DNA of 64,000 nucleotides from Saccoglossus kowalevskii (Eukaryota; Hemichordata; Enteropneusta; Harrimaniidae), in the NCBI RefSeq assembly GCF_000003605.2, contig NW_003109985.1, positions 31,688 to 95,687 of the forward strand, written 5' to 3'. Position 1 is the first letter of the stretch. Each line of letters starts with the position of its first letter. A program made the position numbers and the translations under genes. Below the pieces are notes generated by a model. It did not search any database. It saw only the letters and a program-made list of their open reading frames with translations, and had not been told where the DNA came from. This document shows, piece by piece, positions 12,690 to 26,682 of this stretch.

Positions 12690-15600
12690 TCTCAGCTAAG
12701 AGGCTGCTTGTTTTCCAAGTATTAGAGGGAAATATAAATCAAAAGCGACATCGCCTTGTCTGAACCGCAGTATGTCAGTATTGGTTTGACTTGATATATA
12801 TCAACTATCTGAAGTCTTAACGTTATAACCAGCAAGTGGCACTCCGGGACCATATTTATTACAACATGTTACCTTGTCACGCAATCAAACACTACCCGAC
12901 AAGAACACATTTAAAAGCTTTTTACAGCTCAATGAATATGTTTTGCGATGCTGCCCATCCAATTCTCGCGAGAATACCAGATACACGCTGATTGACAGGT
13001 GCTCCCTGTCTTAGTAAGATGTTAGCACGGAAATATCGACCTTTTTGGATGTTAAGTCTCGTAGGCATAGAGATCGAAGACTAATAACGTGACCCCAATG
13101 CGTATAGACATGCCAATGACTTTCATGATATGCAATTGTAATTCATACAAACGGGAGCAGCAATTTGCGTCGTCATAGTGTTACATTTGTTAGGATCTTC
13201 GTTATTAATAGTGCGCGAATCTTGTCAGCGGACTGGTGCTTGCTAATAATTGAAAGTCGTGTAAGAAATGTAGATACAGTGTACGCTGAATAGAATCTGA
13301 ATACACGGCAAAGTGCAATTTCTATTATGGTTATTACTATTTTAGTTTTAATACTGGACATATATGACATATACGTATGTGAGGTTACTCTTCCAGTCAG
13401 CTTTAGTCACGTGTACAATTGTTGTTGTCGTTAATATGTGTCATTTTCAAGAATCATTTATCTAGACAGAAACTTTTCTCGAGACATCATGGTGTTGCGG
13501 TAAGTAATCAATCACTACTCGTTAATGTGGCTTTGAATAAATATGGAATACTGAGCTCAGATTTGGATTTAATTGTGAAAGTTTGCCGGTGAGTGGGTGT
13601 ATCTGAAAATTGAATGAATACGTTTGTGGAGGAACGCTGACGTTAATAATTTGACGCATAGTCCTGCCGCACTCGTTGAAATAATTGTTTTGACCCGAGT
13701 CGTATAAGAGCTATCAAACCGCATAATTTGAGCACAGTTTTCACATTCTTGTCGACCTCTCATCGCCTTGTATCTCAGTAATCAGATTGTTGCGTTGCCA
13801 ACTACGGTATCTTTACTGCAACCCTTGGGAATACGATACACTTTATCGGAGCGTCTGCACACTCTTGAAAAGTCAACATCGATGAGGTTTCAAACGACTC
13901 GAAGTGTAGAGTAATGCGCTTCTAACATTAGCGACCATCGTCATGGGGATACAAAATCTGTGCTCGCCGGAAGGATCCAGCTCAAATTACTCTGATTTCG
14001 TCTGCTTGTATTTACCATTGACGCATACCCGCTGTCTAAGCACACCCTTCGACAGGAAGCTCGCAAATATAATTGTAGTTAATGTCATTCTTTGTCACCA
14101 AACCAACCGGCTTCATTACCATCCCTGCAGCCATCTATGTAATCTTATTAGTTTTGTGGTCGTTGGCGCAGTGAAAGAAAGTCTCTGTTTCTCTGTTACT
14201 TTTCGTATCAAATGGTATAACATATGTTTAGCAAAATACCAATAATATCAACTAGTTTTAATGTAAATTCTAAAGGATCGAGGCGTGTCAAGGTATGTTG
14301 AACGTGTTAAATATTCCTGAAATCCAACAAACACAGTTAACTATTTTAGTGAAGAATATGTACGCCAAGTAACATCATGTATCATAGTGAAACCTGCTCT
14401 CAGAAAACGTACTCACAAGCCAAGACTCTGGGCAAAGAGTCGCACACCGTAAAGGGGTCTACTTTACTTCGTTGGGGGTGTTTCATGGACTTGATTAGAA
14501 AGCTAAAGAAGCCACTGACAGAAATTTAGTCACTAAGGATTTTAGTGGTCATCTTTTTCAGGTGTTCGGGTTCGACCCGGTCTGGTTTTCAGAGGGCCTG
14601 GTTTATAGCATTGACTTGCCAAAATGCTATTATGTTGGGAAGATGGTCACATTACACGTGTTGATACATGTACACATTATGTTACAGTGAATAAATACCA
14701 ATAAACATCCAAATTGAAAAAATAATAATAAAATAATTCGGAGGTCATAATAACTTCATGCTGAAGTACAAGATTTGTTTCTAGGTGAGTAAACTTAGTT
14801 GCAAAACATACTGCAATGTCCTGTATTTTGTAGTATGTAACATGAATTGAGATACATACTATCGTCGTTGATTTGCAGTTCAGTGCGATCCGGAATCCAG
14901 TATGTGTGTGCAGAAATCAAGACCTCGTAAGACAGCTCATTTGACCGCACAAGAACCACATCGTCATGAAATATCTTGATATGCCGGAAGTTTGTTTGCG
15001 GAGCACTGTCCTGCAATCACAATCAGCGGCGAACACCTTCTAATTAAGAGAGTAAGATAGGAATGAATGTATAACTTGATTGCAAACAGGATGTACAATG
15101 AAAATTCAAATGCAATCGCGTTAGTCAAGTTTGCACGAGAATAGTAATTGCGCACACTGTATTTAATATAGTTACTGATTCTTGGGTCTGCGTCCATTTG
15201 AGGTGTTCAATTGCTATTTTCGTAGTTACCGATGATAGTGTGTATACGAATATGCGACTAACAATATAAGTACACTTGAAACTCTGATTGATAGGAAATA
15301 AATAGCATACAAATCTGTGAGGAGTTCCACATTTGCAGCTTAGTATTAGATATATAGATGAAGAATAGTTTGAACTGTAATCATTATTGATACATACCCA
15401 CATTATGTAATGCATTTTACTCCATACTTTCAAATCAGTCAGCCACCATTTCATGTTGTACCTTGCCAATTATCATATCTTGTCTTCATGTATTCTGTTT
15501 CCTTTTCACCAATAACATTATGAACCAGCCCATTCGCTGTGACACCCTGTTTTTGAACAGTATTTGCACGTTGGAATCTGTAAAAACTAATAAAAACGTT

Positions 15601-17460
15601 AAAAGCGCTTTGAAACGATGGTATACTAATTTACGTACGGGACAAAGTTATGCATGTGGATCGGATTGTAATACTGACATGACGCCTTGGCTAGACAGAG
15701 CGTAGCCAGGCTCTTATCTATCACTTCCTGTTATCTCTGCTGTGTTTTTTGTATGCAGTATACGAATTGTTGGCTAATTTTTTGGTGCGTACTCTTGTAT
15801 ATATAATTTGTGATTTAGCCATATTGGAAGAACGCACTAAGTTATGATAACACAATTCGGCATAAAAAGCAGTTAGATATCCACGAAATTCTGGAGACTC
15901 GACGTAAGTGTCTAGACAAAGCCTTTGACCTTTCTTGAATTTTTCATGCGCTGGAAGATCTGATACGCTCTAATGTGAATAATACATTATATGCGTATAC
16001 ATATAGACTGTGATATTATGGTTTGCCATTTAATTGGCCAAGGGGGGTCATTTGTCTATCTTATTGAATCCCTGGTGCCGTATGGCATACACAGCACACA
16101 ACTATTCAAACTATAATAGTAGAATAGTAACTTTAACTATCGTTCCACACAACGGAGACAAGCTAGGCATTGATCGAATTGCCGTCATTGTTTTCGTGGT
16201 TTTTGTTACTATTATCTCTAATTGGAATAAATCATATTATCTTTTCCAGTGAGTATCTCTTCCAATTATGCGCATATACAGTAATAACAGATCTTATTAA
16301 TATTGGGGGATTATTAGTGCTGTAAATTATATTTTTGGAAAAGAATGTATGATCTGATATTGATTCACGGTATAGGTCATAGTGCAGTATCCTATTGACT
16401 GATTAATCTTTTCTGCGTGACGGAGATTGCGTGAACCTGTCAACAAAAAATGTATATAATGCGTTATGTGCAATAATTCAGGCCCATGCACACATGACTG
16501 CACATTATGACAGACAGAGCATGTATCATCTGAACATGCCTGATACATTTATTAAAATATCAGAGGTAATAAGACAGACACTTCATCTCTATGATTGTTG
16601 TTATTGGCAAATTCCAATGGTAACCTGCTATAGACTCATCTAACATGCATTCCCCATGCATGGCCAAATGATTGATTTATTTGTACGCATAGTCATCGAG
16701 ATAATATTCCGATCATTATTTTTATTTTAGAACTGTTTTACAACACTCCAGAGTCAACTTTATAATAATTATTATATTCATAATACGAAACAATGACCAT
16801 GTCTTGAAACATTTAAATAAATAAAATTAACTATCATTTCCTCGCCTAGAATTTTGAACATCCACATAATACTATGTAACAGAGTATGCATTATAATAGC
16901 GAGTTCATTGGATCGTACACACATACAGATAATGTTACGAGATTAATTTAAATTAGGTTTGAGATGATATCTAAGTGATATGTGTGCTCTGGTGACGTAT
17001 CGATAACTACGATTTATATTATAAGTTGTGTAGCGTGGACATTACCCTGACATTTCAACAACCCCAGTCAAACCGTTTGTTCTGGCTATTGTTGATGTAT
17101 TTATTAAATATACACTTATAACTATCTCTTATATTCTTACGTGAAACACACGACATACATTACTTTAATTCGAATAGATATTTATATCAAGTCGGTACAT
17201 GTATCGCCTCGGTCATGTACACGGGCAGTAGTATTAAGCAGTAGCTAGACGTACACCACGGCTTCGAAAAATGGAACAAGATTTCAGCATATATGTATGG
17301 CAGGTCTTGCGAAGTCTGTTCAGTAGGGTTTTTGATAATCATGCCGAAAAGACGAAATTTCGTAAAGGATGAATGTTCAGCGTAGTAGTTTTAATCTCAA
17401 GAACTGCATTAAAATTCTGCTTGATATTTGATGTCTATATTACTGTGTTATATTGCCGTT
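12690..17460. other. Non-coding AT-rich DNA
   Basis: No supportable gene or repeat family. Short frames up to 114 codons (for example 15125-15469 on the minus strand) show no motif or plausible splice organisation. A short tRNA-arm-like string occurs at about 14567-14590 but cannot be folded as a tRNA. Confidence 0.6.
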
Positions 17461-18309
17461 TGTATCATCATGTGCGTATTGTATTATCATGTGTGTATTG
17501 TATTATCATGGACGTATTGTATTATCATGTGCGTATTGTATTATCATGTGCGTATTGTAATATAATGTGCGTATTGTAATATCATGTGCGTATTGTATTA
17601 TCATGTGTGTATTGTATTATCATGTGTGTATTGTATTATCATGTGCATATTGTATTATCATGTGCATATTGTATTACCATGTGCGTATTGTATTATCATG
17701 TGCATAATGTATTATCATGTGCGTATTGTATTACCATGTTTGTATTGTATTATCATGTGCGTATTGTATTACCATGTTTGTATTGTATTATCATGTGCGT
17801 ATTGTATTACCATGTTTGTATTGTATTATCATGTGCATATTGTATTATCATGTGCATATTGTATTATCATGTGCATAATGTATTATCATGTGCGTATTGT
17901 ATTATTATGTGCGTATTGTATTATCATGTACGCATTGTATTATCATGTGCATATTGTATTATCATGTGCGTATTGTATTATCATGTGCGTATTGCATCAT
18001 GTGCGTATTGTATTATCTTGTGCATATTGTATCATGTGCGTATTGTATAATCATGTGCGTATTGTATTATCATGTGCATATTGTATTATCATGTGCATAT
18101 TGTATTATCACGTGCGTATTGTATTATCATGTGCGTACTGTATTATCATGAGCGTATTGTACTATAATGTGCGTATTGTATTATCATGAGCGTATTGTAT
18201 TATCATGAGCGTATTGTATTATAATGTGCGTATTGTATTATCATGGGCGTATTGTATTATCATGAGCGTAATGTATTATCATGTGCGTATTGTATTATCA
18301 TGTGCGTAT
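17461..18309 (+). repeat. Minisatellite, 19-bp unit, about 44 copies
   Basis: The array repeats a 19-bp unit of consensus CGTATTGTATTATCATGTG with frequent single-base variants (TGCG/TGCA/TGTG/TGAGCG, TTATC/TTACC). A few units are shortened, for example around 17993-18035. Because 19 is not a multiple of 3 and the unit has no stop in any forward phase, several long forward frames open (up to 201 codons at 17584-18189) with a 19-residue periodicity. These are by-products of the repeat, not evidence for a protein. Each unit holds TTATCA (GATA-type) beside CATGTG (E-box type). The array is likely polymorphic in length. Confidence 0.93.
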
Positions 18310-21300
18310 CATATTTGTGAAGAATGTTTTTCATGTAAATTAATTTTGACTGGAAATCACAAAAGGACATATTCTTGGCGTATGTGTTTGTTGTGTAGTA
18401 TAGTGATATGTATTTTGAATTCCGATTTCACAATGAAATGTGTTAATTGGTTCAGAAAATGTGGTAATAAGGGACTAATGCACTTTTTAAAGGAAAAGGC
18501 AAAGCCATATATTCACTCAAGTTATATCATTAATTTTCTATTTTTGTATATATTTATTTTACACAACAATGCTATCCTATACACATAGAACGCAGAGCTT
18601 CCTTGTAATTCTTGTATATTTCTTTTGAAAAAATGGCCGAAATTGGTCCAAAATTATTTTGGAGATGAAAATAGGAAAGTAAGTTAGAGAATGTGACTTA
18701 GAGGGTCATTTTATCTAAAAAGTATAATACTCAGTCACGACCACGCTCATAGTAATCATGGTTAAAAGTGCGTTTTCTTAATGCTAGGAATAAGATGGCA
18801 CTAGCACATGTGAGTCAGAGTGTTTTATTCCTTTTTACATAGGTTGGGAATGACAGAGTGTCCACGTTTACGTGAATACATTATTATGCATACACATTAT
18901 TCCAAGCAAATGACTTCTTATACAGGTATCCTACCAGGCGGATGAAATCAACATTCATAACAGGAGTGAGGTGGGCGTGTCCATGGAAACAAAAACATTA
19001 ATTTTTCTTGACACATAGCGACCAGTTCACAATATTATACAATCATTCTGTCCGATACGATTAGATTATACATTCATTTATTGAATGTTTGGTAGTCGGT
19101 ATGTCCCTAGCAACTACTGAGATATTTATAGAAACGTGGGTTCTACGGCCTATTGGACGAAGTCAAACATGTCATCCTCGTCAATATGGCCCATGAATCA
19201 ATACACTAATGACAAAACTAATACCTCTGAGCTGTGTGCATACGGAGAATGATCGAAAAAAATATTGACACTATTTATACACCAATTGACAAAAGAGTCT
19301 CATTACTATGTGAAACAAGCAATTTTTATAATGATGCACATTTTGAACCTAATATCCGATAGAAAATGCCAGTCACCTCATATCAATTTTAGCTGACAAG
19401 GAGGTATACGTTAATTGTAGAACACTATAATGTATCACTCAGCATGAATCTGCTCTGGTTACATTGTCCAATGAGATATTACAAACTTTACAAACAATTC
19501 TAGGAGAATGCAATGTAATGAAATAAAAAACTGTCTCGATTATATATTAATGAAATGTGTGGTTAAATATATTCTACAATGAACGAGCTACTACTATGTC
19601 TAATTTTGATGTTTATCCTAAATAACATCATATATCTCACATATATCTCTGAGGCAATGTAGTTGGAAGGGCCATCAGTGGCCGAGGGTAATCATTGGTC
19701 AAGGGACATCCAGAATGTGATATAGCTAAATTCCTACATATTACGACAAACATACATACGTAACACGACGCAGTGCAACCACTCTGTTTCTATATGAACG
19801 TTAGTACGTCGGTAGCAGTATACTTCATACATAAAATAACATCAACATTAATCACCATAAAATGGAAATGGAATTAAGAAAAAAAGAAACATCCGTATTT
19901 ACAGTAATATTAAATTCCAAACCAAATAAATCTAAACAAGCTTTACTGTCAATATATTAACGGGTTCAATCATTTTCCCCTACACACAGGAACGTCGTAG
20001 TATTCAAATCACCCAGTGCAAGGGTAGAATCAATAATTTCTACACCCCTGTGTCCCCTACAACGTAGATAAACATTGATAGGTGTATTACTCTTGGGACA
20101 AACATACAATGTCGATATGCAAATGCCAAGACAATCGTTAGGTGTACGCGTGCGAAACGTGTGTTAGTGTTATCGACAGTACATTTGGTTACAGAGTAAC
20201 TTTATTTTACGCTGACTCTGTTAAAAATATGTATGCAAAAATGTGTCAGTGATATCTCCATTTTATAATACAGGCTTTAGACGCAAATGGTGCCGAAATC
20301 TCGTTGAAAACGAGAAAGTCACGAGACTTGCTACTGTCCTTCTATTAGTATTTCATTCATTCCCGTCATCGTGCCAATCGTTTCAAATACCACGGTTACA
20401 TGGATAAGGCAGGCAGTAGTCACGATGGCGAGGAGAAATTATAGTATGTAGAATAGACATGGGCAATTCATAGGGTATGAAGATGAATATAATCACCATT
20501 GATATAACACCACAAAAGAAAACTTATTGCAGATGAAACTTAAAATTCCTACGATTGAAATGCAACAAGGACTGAGTATATGGGTTCTTAATCCACACAA
20601 GTAACGTAAGCTAGGATTGTAGAAATCTGCCCCGGGTGTAGGTTGTCGTATTTTATGAATAACAAGAATGGGTGTAATATTATATGTCTCTTATAGTTGT
20701 ACATTTTGATTTGTTTAACCTATTTAAATGTTACTACGATTGCCACTTCTCCATATACGTGCGTGTCCTTGCATTGAAGGAGCAGGTGAAAAGTACGTGG
20801 TTTGCATATCAGTACTTTACGTGTACACACAAACATTGTTTTGCACTATCACTGGAGATTCGTTGGATAGACGCCCTCACATTGCACTGACGAATGCCAA
20901 TCGCGGAATATCATTCGTGGACGTATGTTAAACGAAAATAGTTACCTATCTCCACGGTGCTACTACAAGTGATTGCAACTATATGCACTTCACATGTCAG
21001 TGCGGTAAATAGTACACCGCACAAACAACTTCATATTTTCAAGAAGGTATTTTAAATTCGCAGAGGCATCCAATGATTGACATGGTCGGATGACCACTTC
21101 ACATATTTACTTTATTCTACACATATTGGCAATGATACAAAACACAATGTGGAGTATGTGAATGAAACAACAAAAAATCACACGCCGGAAATAACCCATA
21201 GACTGATCAAACCAGCGTGATGTAGGCAAAAGTGTTTTCACATTCGGCTCCTGTTGGCAATTGTATCTTGGGAATACGGAATATATGTATATGGAGTCAC

Positions 21301-23166
21301 CTTTTGAACCGCGAAAAAGGCGTATAGCAATGACACTTTGTATAATGTCTAGAGTGGGACATATATCATGTTTGTGTACTGTAAGCACGGCGTAAAAGAT
21401 ACCATTAACGCACCGCAGTTCAAAGAGCAATTTGTATTATTGCCATTTGTAGACACCAATTTTGTAGTAAGAATTGTCAAATGACTTTTAGTACACAGTA
21501 AATTCGTATCATATCGAATAAGTTGATTTACGATTCTCAAGCAGTGTGCTTTTAAATTTATTAAAATTGATGTCCTGATTTATCTATCCGGTTTGTTACG
21601 CATAGCGAATAATGTTATAGTGTATGTGAAAAAGTGTGGACATCGATAACCTCAAAATAGTGTTAATCATAATTTATAATAATATTTATTTCGTTAACTA
21701 TGATATTAAGATATTGGATGGTTGCATCATTGGTATTGGTCGTAAAAATGGTATACATAACGCCACAATCATAGCCGGGGGCAAAGAAACTTCAATCGTT
21801 CAAGATGTCTTGTGATGTTACTTTGCACTCCATTGGGCTGTGCATATACATGTTATATTGATTAGTAATATACCTTTCACTGTGAAATCTTATTGAAGAC
21901 CAACATACACTTGCTCAAAACTGAATATAGATTTTCTAATTGATGGTAAAAGTGTTGGCATGTCATATAGCGATGTATATTCATGATGTGCACTTTCTGA
22001 GACAATAGGTGTATGAGGCATTTTACCATCGTTAAAAATAATCGCAATAACTATCTTCGTTGTAGATAAATTTAATTAAGATGTGTGATATTCTCCCTCC
22101 GTTTATAACATTTACGTTTATTTTTTCTAGCCATGTATTGTTGTAACTAATTAAACACAAACATATTTATATATATTGCTGATTTACTTTTAGTGATATG
22201 ATTCATTGACTCGTATTTGATGTAACAGTTTTTCTCTCATATATATTTTGTATATTTTGTTTGCAAAGAATTCCATCAAGCGTCTCTTGATCTGCTGTGT
22301 GGGTAAAAGTATGCGTGATTAGATCAATGATTATCTAAATGTTCCAACTAAGATACGATTTTGCTATTATAATAACACGAGCATAAATAAGTCTTTCTAT
22401 CATGAATATTTCACAATGACTCACGATAAATGTTAGAGTGTATACGTGTATTTATATATGTCAGTTTCTTGCTGACGCTCTTCAGGTCATCATAGATTGC
22501 CCTCAATAAATGCAGACCCGATGGCAATTCTCTGATTTTGCACGTGACGTTGCCACGCACCCATCGCTCCCAGCAACACACATTTGAGAATCATGAATAG
22601 AAACATTCAATTCACGTCTTTTTAATTGATGAATCGCTGTCAAGATTTGAATAACGAAGTCAAGGAATGCGTCTCACATTAAAGAATATTCACATGAAAT
22701 GGTAACACAAATTTGGGAACATAATTATAATTATAATTACCGTTCTACATCGCGACATCATATCCCTCTCACCTCAAGCAGTTATTTCATTTCAAAATAT
22801 TTTTATCCGTCAACAGGTCTCACTACATAATGTCTGACACGTTGGGGGTCACACTTATCTAGTTACGTATATAATTCGTTGTCGGTTTTCAGAAACTTTT
22901 GTCACAATGACAGTGAATTTTAGTTGATAAACACAAATGAGTGTTCTTTAAAGGTGGTCACGGTGTAGTTTGTGTAATATGTGATATTATGTGGTTTGTA
23001 AAAGAAGATTATTTTGGTGCATGCTATTCATTAATTTGTTCTATCACAATACTGGAACAAAATGGTTCTATCTCCTTTTTTTAATGGCTGTTTCCAGGTG
23101 CAGCCTCAATTCAATTACGCATGTTTCCCCGCTAAATACGTGTCACAGGAATTATGACAATGTTAT
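18310..23166. other. Non-coding AT-rich DNA
   Basis: No gene is supported. Frames of up to 107 codons on either strand lack recognisable motifs. There are only trivial simple-sequence tracts, such as (TTATAA) repeats near 22721-22741. Confidence 0.6.
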
Positions 23167-23474
23167 GAGGTTATTACAAGAATGCCTCAAAGTATGCACG
23201 AAGACAGTACAGCGGTAGTATCGACCGACAGACAGCGGAGGTCTACGCGACGGCGTACTGTCTGAGTGAATACTTTGAGGTATCCTCGTCATAATCTTAT
23301 TATTATACATCTTTTCCTTCCAAGGATACATCATTAGAATGCCGTAATTCAAAAAGTTTAGAACAGATTCAGCGAACTTCTTTGTTTGAAGTACGGTCAA
23401 ACCATGGTGGCAGCTATGTATGTTTTTATTATTAGAGGATGCTTACGCGCGTAATCATTCCATATTTGAAATTC
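23167..23474. mobile_element. Hairpin-headed dispersed repeat, copy 1
   Basis: This copy has a head of about 130 bp (23167-23298) that is a long imperfect inverted repeat. The arm around CCTCAAAGTAT (from 23184) pairs with ATACTTTGAGG (to 23280), and GACAGTAC pairs with GTACTGTC further in. A body of about 175 bp follows (ATACATCTTTTCCTTCCAAG ... ACGCGCGTAATC ... TTTGAAATTCG). Head and body are collinear with 56556-56868. The body start also matches 56949-57077. This organisation suggests a non-autonomous, MITE- or foldback-like element. A minus-strand frame at 23152-23400 resembles one in copy 3, but no transposase is recognisable. Strand is arbitrary. Confidence 0.7.
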
Positions 23475-26400
23475 GCTGTAAGCTATAAGGTGTTACGGTG
23501 ACGGATCTATAATAATAATAATATATATTATCATGATATCACCCGTACTTCGTTATAGACGCTCTCAAACAATTAGTACTGACACGCGCACTGGGAGATC
23601 GATAGTTTTCATTCAAACGCACAACCTGCCCTTTGCTATATTCTGTTCAAAGTCAAATTAACAGGAGAGACATACCACCCGAGTAAATGTGTAATCTCAA
23701 AGTGTAATTGGATAGCGGCAGTCTCGGCAATATTCACAAAGCTTGAATTCACAGCTAATAAATGTTCGTAAATCAGCAACTCTATACCACCGATGATATA
23801 CTAATACGTATTCAGTTGTAATTCCACATTCGTGAGTTACCATTGATAACCATGATAGTAGTCCTAATTTGCATGTGCCATACGAGATTCCATACTAATT
23901 TAGGTAAGCATATATTTATATGTTACACTTATTACCAGTGTATATAATCACCATGATTTAACTAGTCTTGCTTCTTCCATCCTATATTTCCCCATGAATG
24001 ATGATCGTGGATTTGTGCTGCGTTGATGTATCTAACACAGAGTAGTAAGCTTCTTGATTGCCGTCATAGTTTGGTGAAGAACTACATGTGATATTTGATA
24101 CACAATGCACATGTAAGTTCAATCGCCAATCAAGTGTGCTTTTGTCACCTGACAAATATCGACGAACATGTTTATCATGTGAATAGAGGACCATGCAGTC
24201 GCTGTTGTGTAATTTGTTCAGTTTCTTTACTGCGAGCATATTATATAAAACCACTGCCGAAACGATTGAAAATGAACCAAAATATTCACATACGGTTGAC
24301 GAATAATAAATAATTAATTGTAGAGACATTTTACACAAAATATTGTGCATTGCATCAAGGATCAAGTTGACAGAAAAGCCATTCGAATCGAATCAAACAG
24401 CAAATAACACATAATTCATATCACATTTAATTGACCATATGTCACCGAATGGCAACTCCAAATGTATTTTACAACCTCGTTCCAGACGATGCAAAACATG
24501 ACGTTATATCTTAATATGCTTTTTAGATTCATTGACATCAATGAATTGTTTAATTTCAAATGCATTCCATACCCGTGCTGCAGCTAGAGATGTTCGGAAA
24601 TCGCTGTATATCAGATGATGTTGAGTTCTATTGTATGTTGTCATACACATCTAGCATACGCTTGGTATTAGTTGATTAGTATGCTAATTTATGTAATTGA
24701 TATGCAAAGATACGTACCGATACTATTCATGAATATATACCTAGATATAAAATAATCTATTCATACACATACGTCAGTAACAATGTGCACATTTTATTTG
24801 AAATTTCTATAGCAGTCCATTTCTTGAGATAACATTGGATCCTACAATCAATGATACACAGCAACCTGTAATTATATGAATGGCGGCCATGACACTTGGG
24901 AACCTCAATCTCCAAATGTATATAGTGGATTATTCTTAGACAAAGACATTATTGTGAATAATTGAATTATTTATTTTTAGACTGAATATATCTGATATTT
25001 ACCGTATTATCTCATCTATCTTGCCAAGAAAGATGGTTAATGTGAGTTATTAACATCCTTATTACCAAACTGACAATAGTGTATAGCAATCCCGTGACTC
25101 CGCCCATCATAAAAACACAGTAGATCCCAGACTAGATCCCGCGGCAGGCACGACATTTCAATCGGAAAGACAATTTATTGTATGTATGTTTAGTTCAGCT
25201 ATTTGAACACAAATACATGGTAATAACTACCAATTGGGAATCGTTGTTAAGGCATGGGTCTTTAATGATCTGCTTCAACAAGCTCAATTTTGATTATGAA
25301 CAATCGAGTTCACCGTAATTCAATTTCAAATTCTAAGCCTGATGACCTATGACCTTAGGTGACAAACTGATATATAGAGATACATAGACTACCCGTTTCA
25401 TCATTGAATACATGTGTAATTATCATCTATCACGAACAATTGCGTGATTCGCGTCTGTAATGTAAAGCAGGTCGGTGAGTTTTCACAAGTCACATATTTT
25501 CCGGTATTGCAGGAGAGTATTGGTTATGTCTAGATTAACAGAAAAAAACATATTCGTTAAATTGATTAAGAAATAAGTGTTACAATTCTGGTGAGCGAAC
25601 TCCCTTGGGTAGCCCGTCTACCGGGAAATCTGAATACATTTTCAAATGTGTGTGCATGTGTGTAAGTGTGTGCTTGAAGGTGGGAGAGAGAGGGTGAACA
25701 ATGTAATGAGATGACGTTCTTCGTCATCATGATGTATGATATATCTTGATGCAACTAACATGTTTTTTATTGTGATCCAGACAACCGGGGTAGAATGCCT
25801 TTAGCTATCAATAGAATATAATAAATACTGATAGATTGTTTACAAAACAAACGCAGCTCCAAATGTACTTCAGTCGTTTGAACACTGTGTTTTTAACTTG
25901 CACGACTAACCATTTACTACTTGATTACACGAGTTCAGGCGGTTAGGAAAGGAACAAAAGAATACGCAATAACACAGTTAAAATATGATTTCCTAACCTA
26001 TTGCAGTTATTGCTCAAATCTACGAGGGAATTATACACCTGTTATCAGGTTTCTAATGAATTATTCATAACTTTATAGGCGACGCTTCAATCACCATAGT
26101 TTTGAAGATTATTGTTCTCGTGACATTGATTTCAATTTTTTTTAATAATCTTCAACCAGTGAGGTAATGCCACATGAACCTGGAGCCATACGTGTAGAAG
26201 TAATGTAGTCATGCTGATTTCTGTATTGGATGTTGACTGCTGAGCGAGAAAGTACTGTCACTATTGATATACTCAACATGTATGGGAAGGAGAAATACTG
26301 CTATAAATATCATACAGTTTGGTAGCTAGCTGTTTATTTGAATCAAATACAGTAGAATGTCTAGTGCTGCTTGAGACTGTTGAAATCAGTCAATGTTGAA

Positions 26401-26559
26401 TGAAAAGGAGTTAGTAATAATTAATCTATCTGCTTTGGATTAATGCAAGAAAAGCAAATATGACAATATTGAATAATATGAATATAAAATTAGTAAGTTT
26501 GTTTGTATATTATAAACTTGTGATGTTAAATAGAATTTTGCACTCAATATCGGAGCTGC
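23475..26559. other. Non-coding AT-rich DNA
   Basis: No gene is supported. The frames at 23982-24365 (minus, 127 codons) and 24095-24313 overlap and have no motifs. Small (ATA)n and TG-rich tracts occur near 23508-23530 and 25650-25675. Confidence 0.6.
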
Positions 26560-26598
26560 AATATTATGCATTCATATATATACATTCGTTCAAAGGTC

Positions 26599-26642
<44 letters not shown>

Positions 26643-26682
26643 AATGACCGTTGAACGAATGTAATATGAATGCAGCGAATAT
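26560..26682. repeat. Palindromic AT-rich repeat with (TA)n centre
   Basis: The left arm (26560-26601) and right arm (26642-26682) are reverse complements over about 40 bases with a few mismatches and small gaps. TTCGTTCAAAGGTCATT on the left faces AATGACCGTTGAACGAA on the right, and TGCATTCAT on the left faces ATGAATGCA on the right. About 40 bases of pure alternating TA (26601-26640) fill the centre. In single-stranded or supercoiled form the whole 123 bp could extrude as one cruciform or hairpin. The design resembles the palindromic AT-rich repeats known as breakage sites in vertebrate genomes. It might instead be a foldback element. Confidence 0.85.

Noticed and set aside
14567-14600. tRNA T-arm-like GGGTTCGACCCGG
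   Set aside because: The stem cannot be formed with the correct 5-7-5 geometry, and no acceptor or anticodon arm is found.
17584-18189. 201-codon repetitive frame and its overlapping 154- and 87-codon partners
   Set aside because: Several forward phases of the 19-bp minisatellite are open because the unit lacks stops. The periodicity is that of the DNA repeat.
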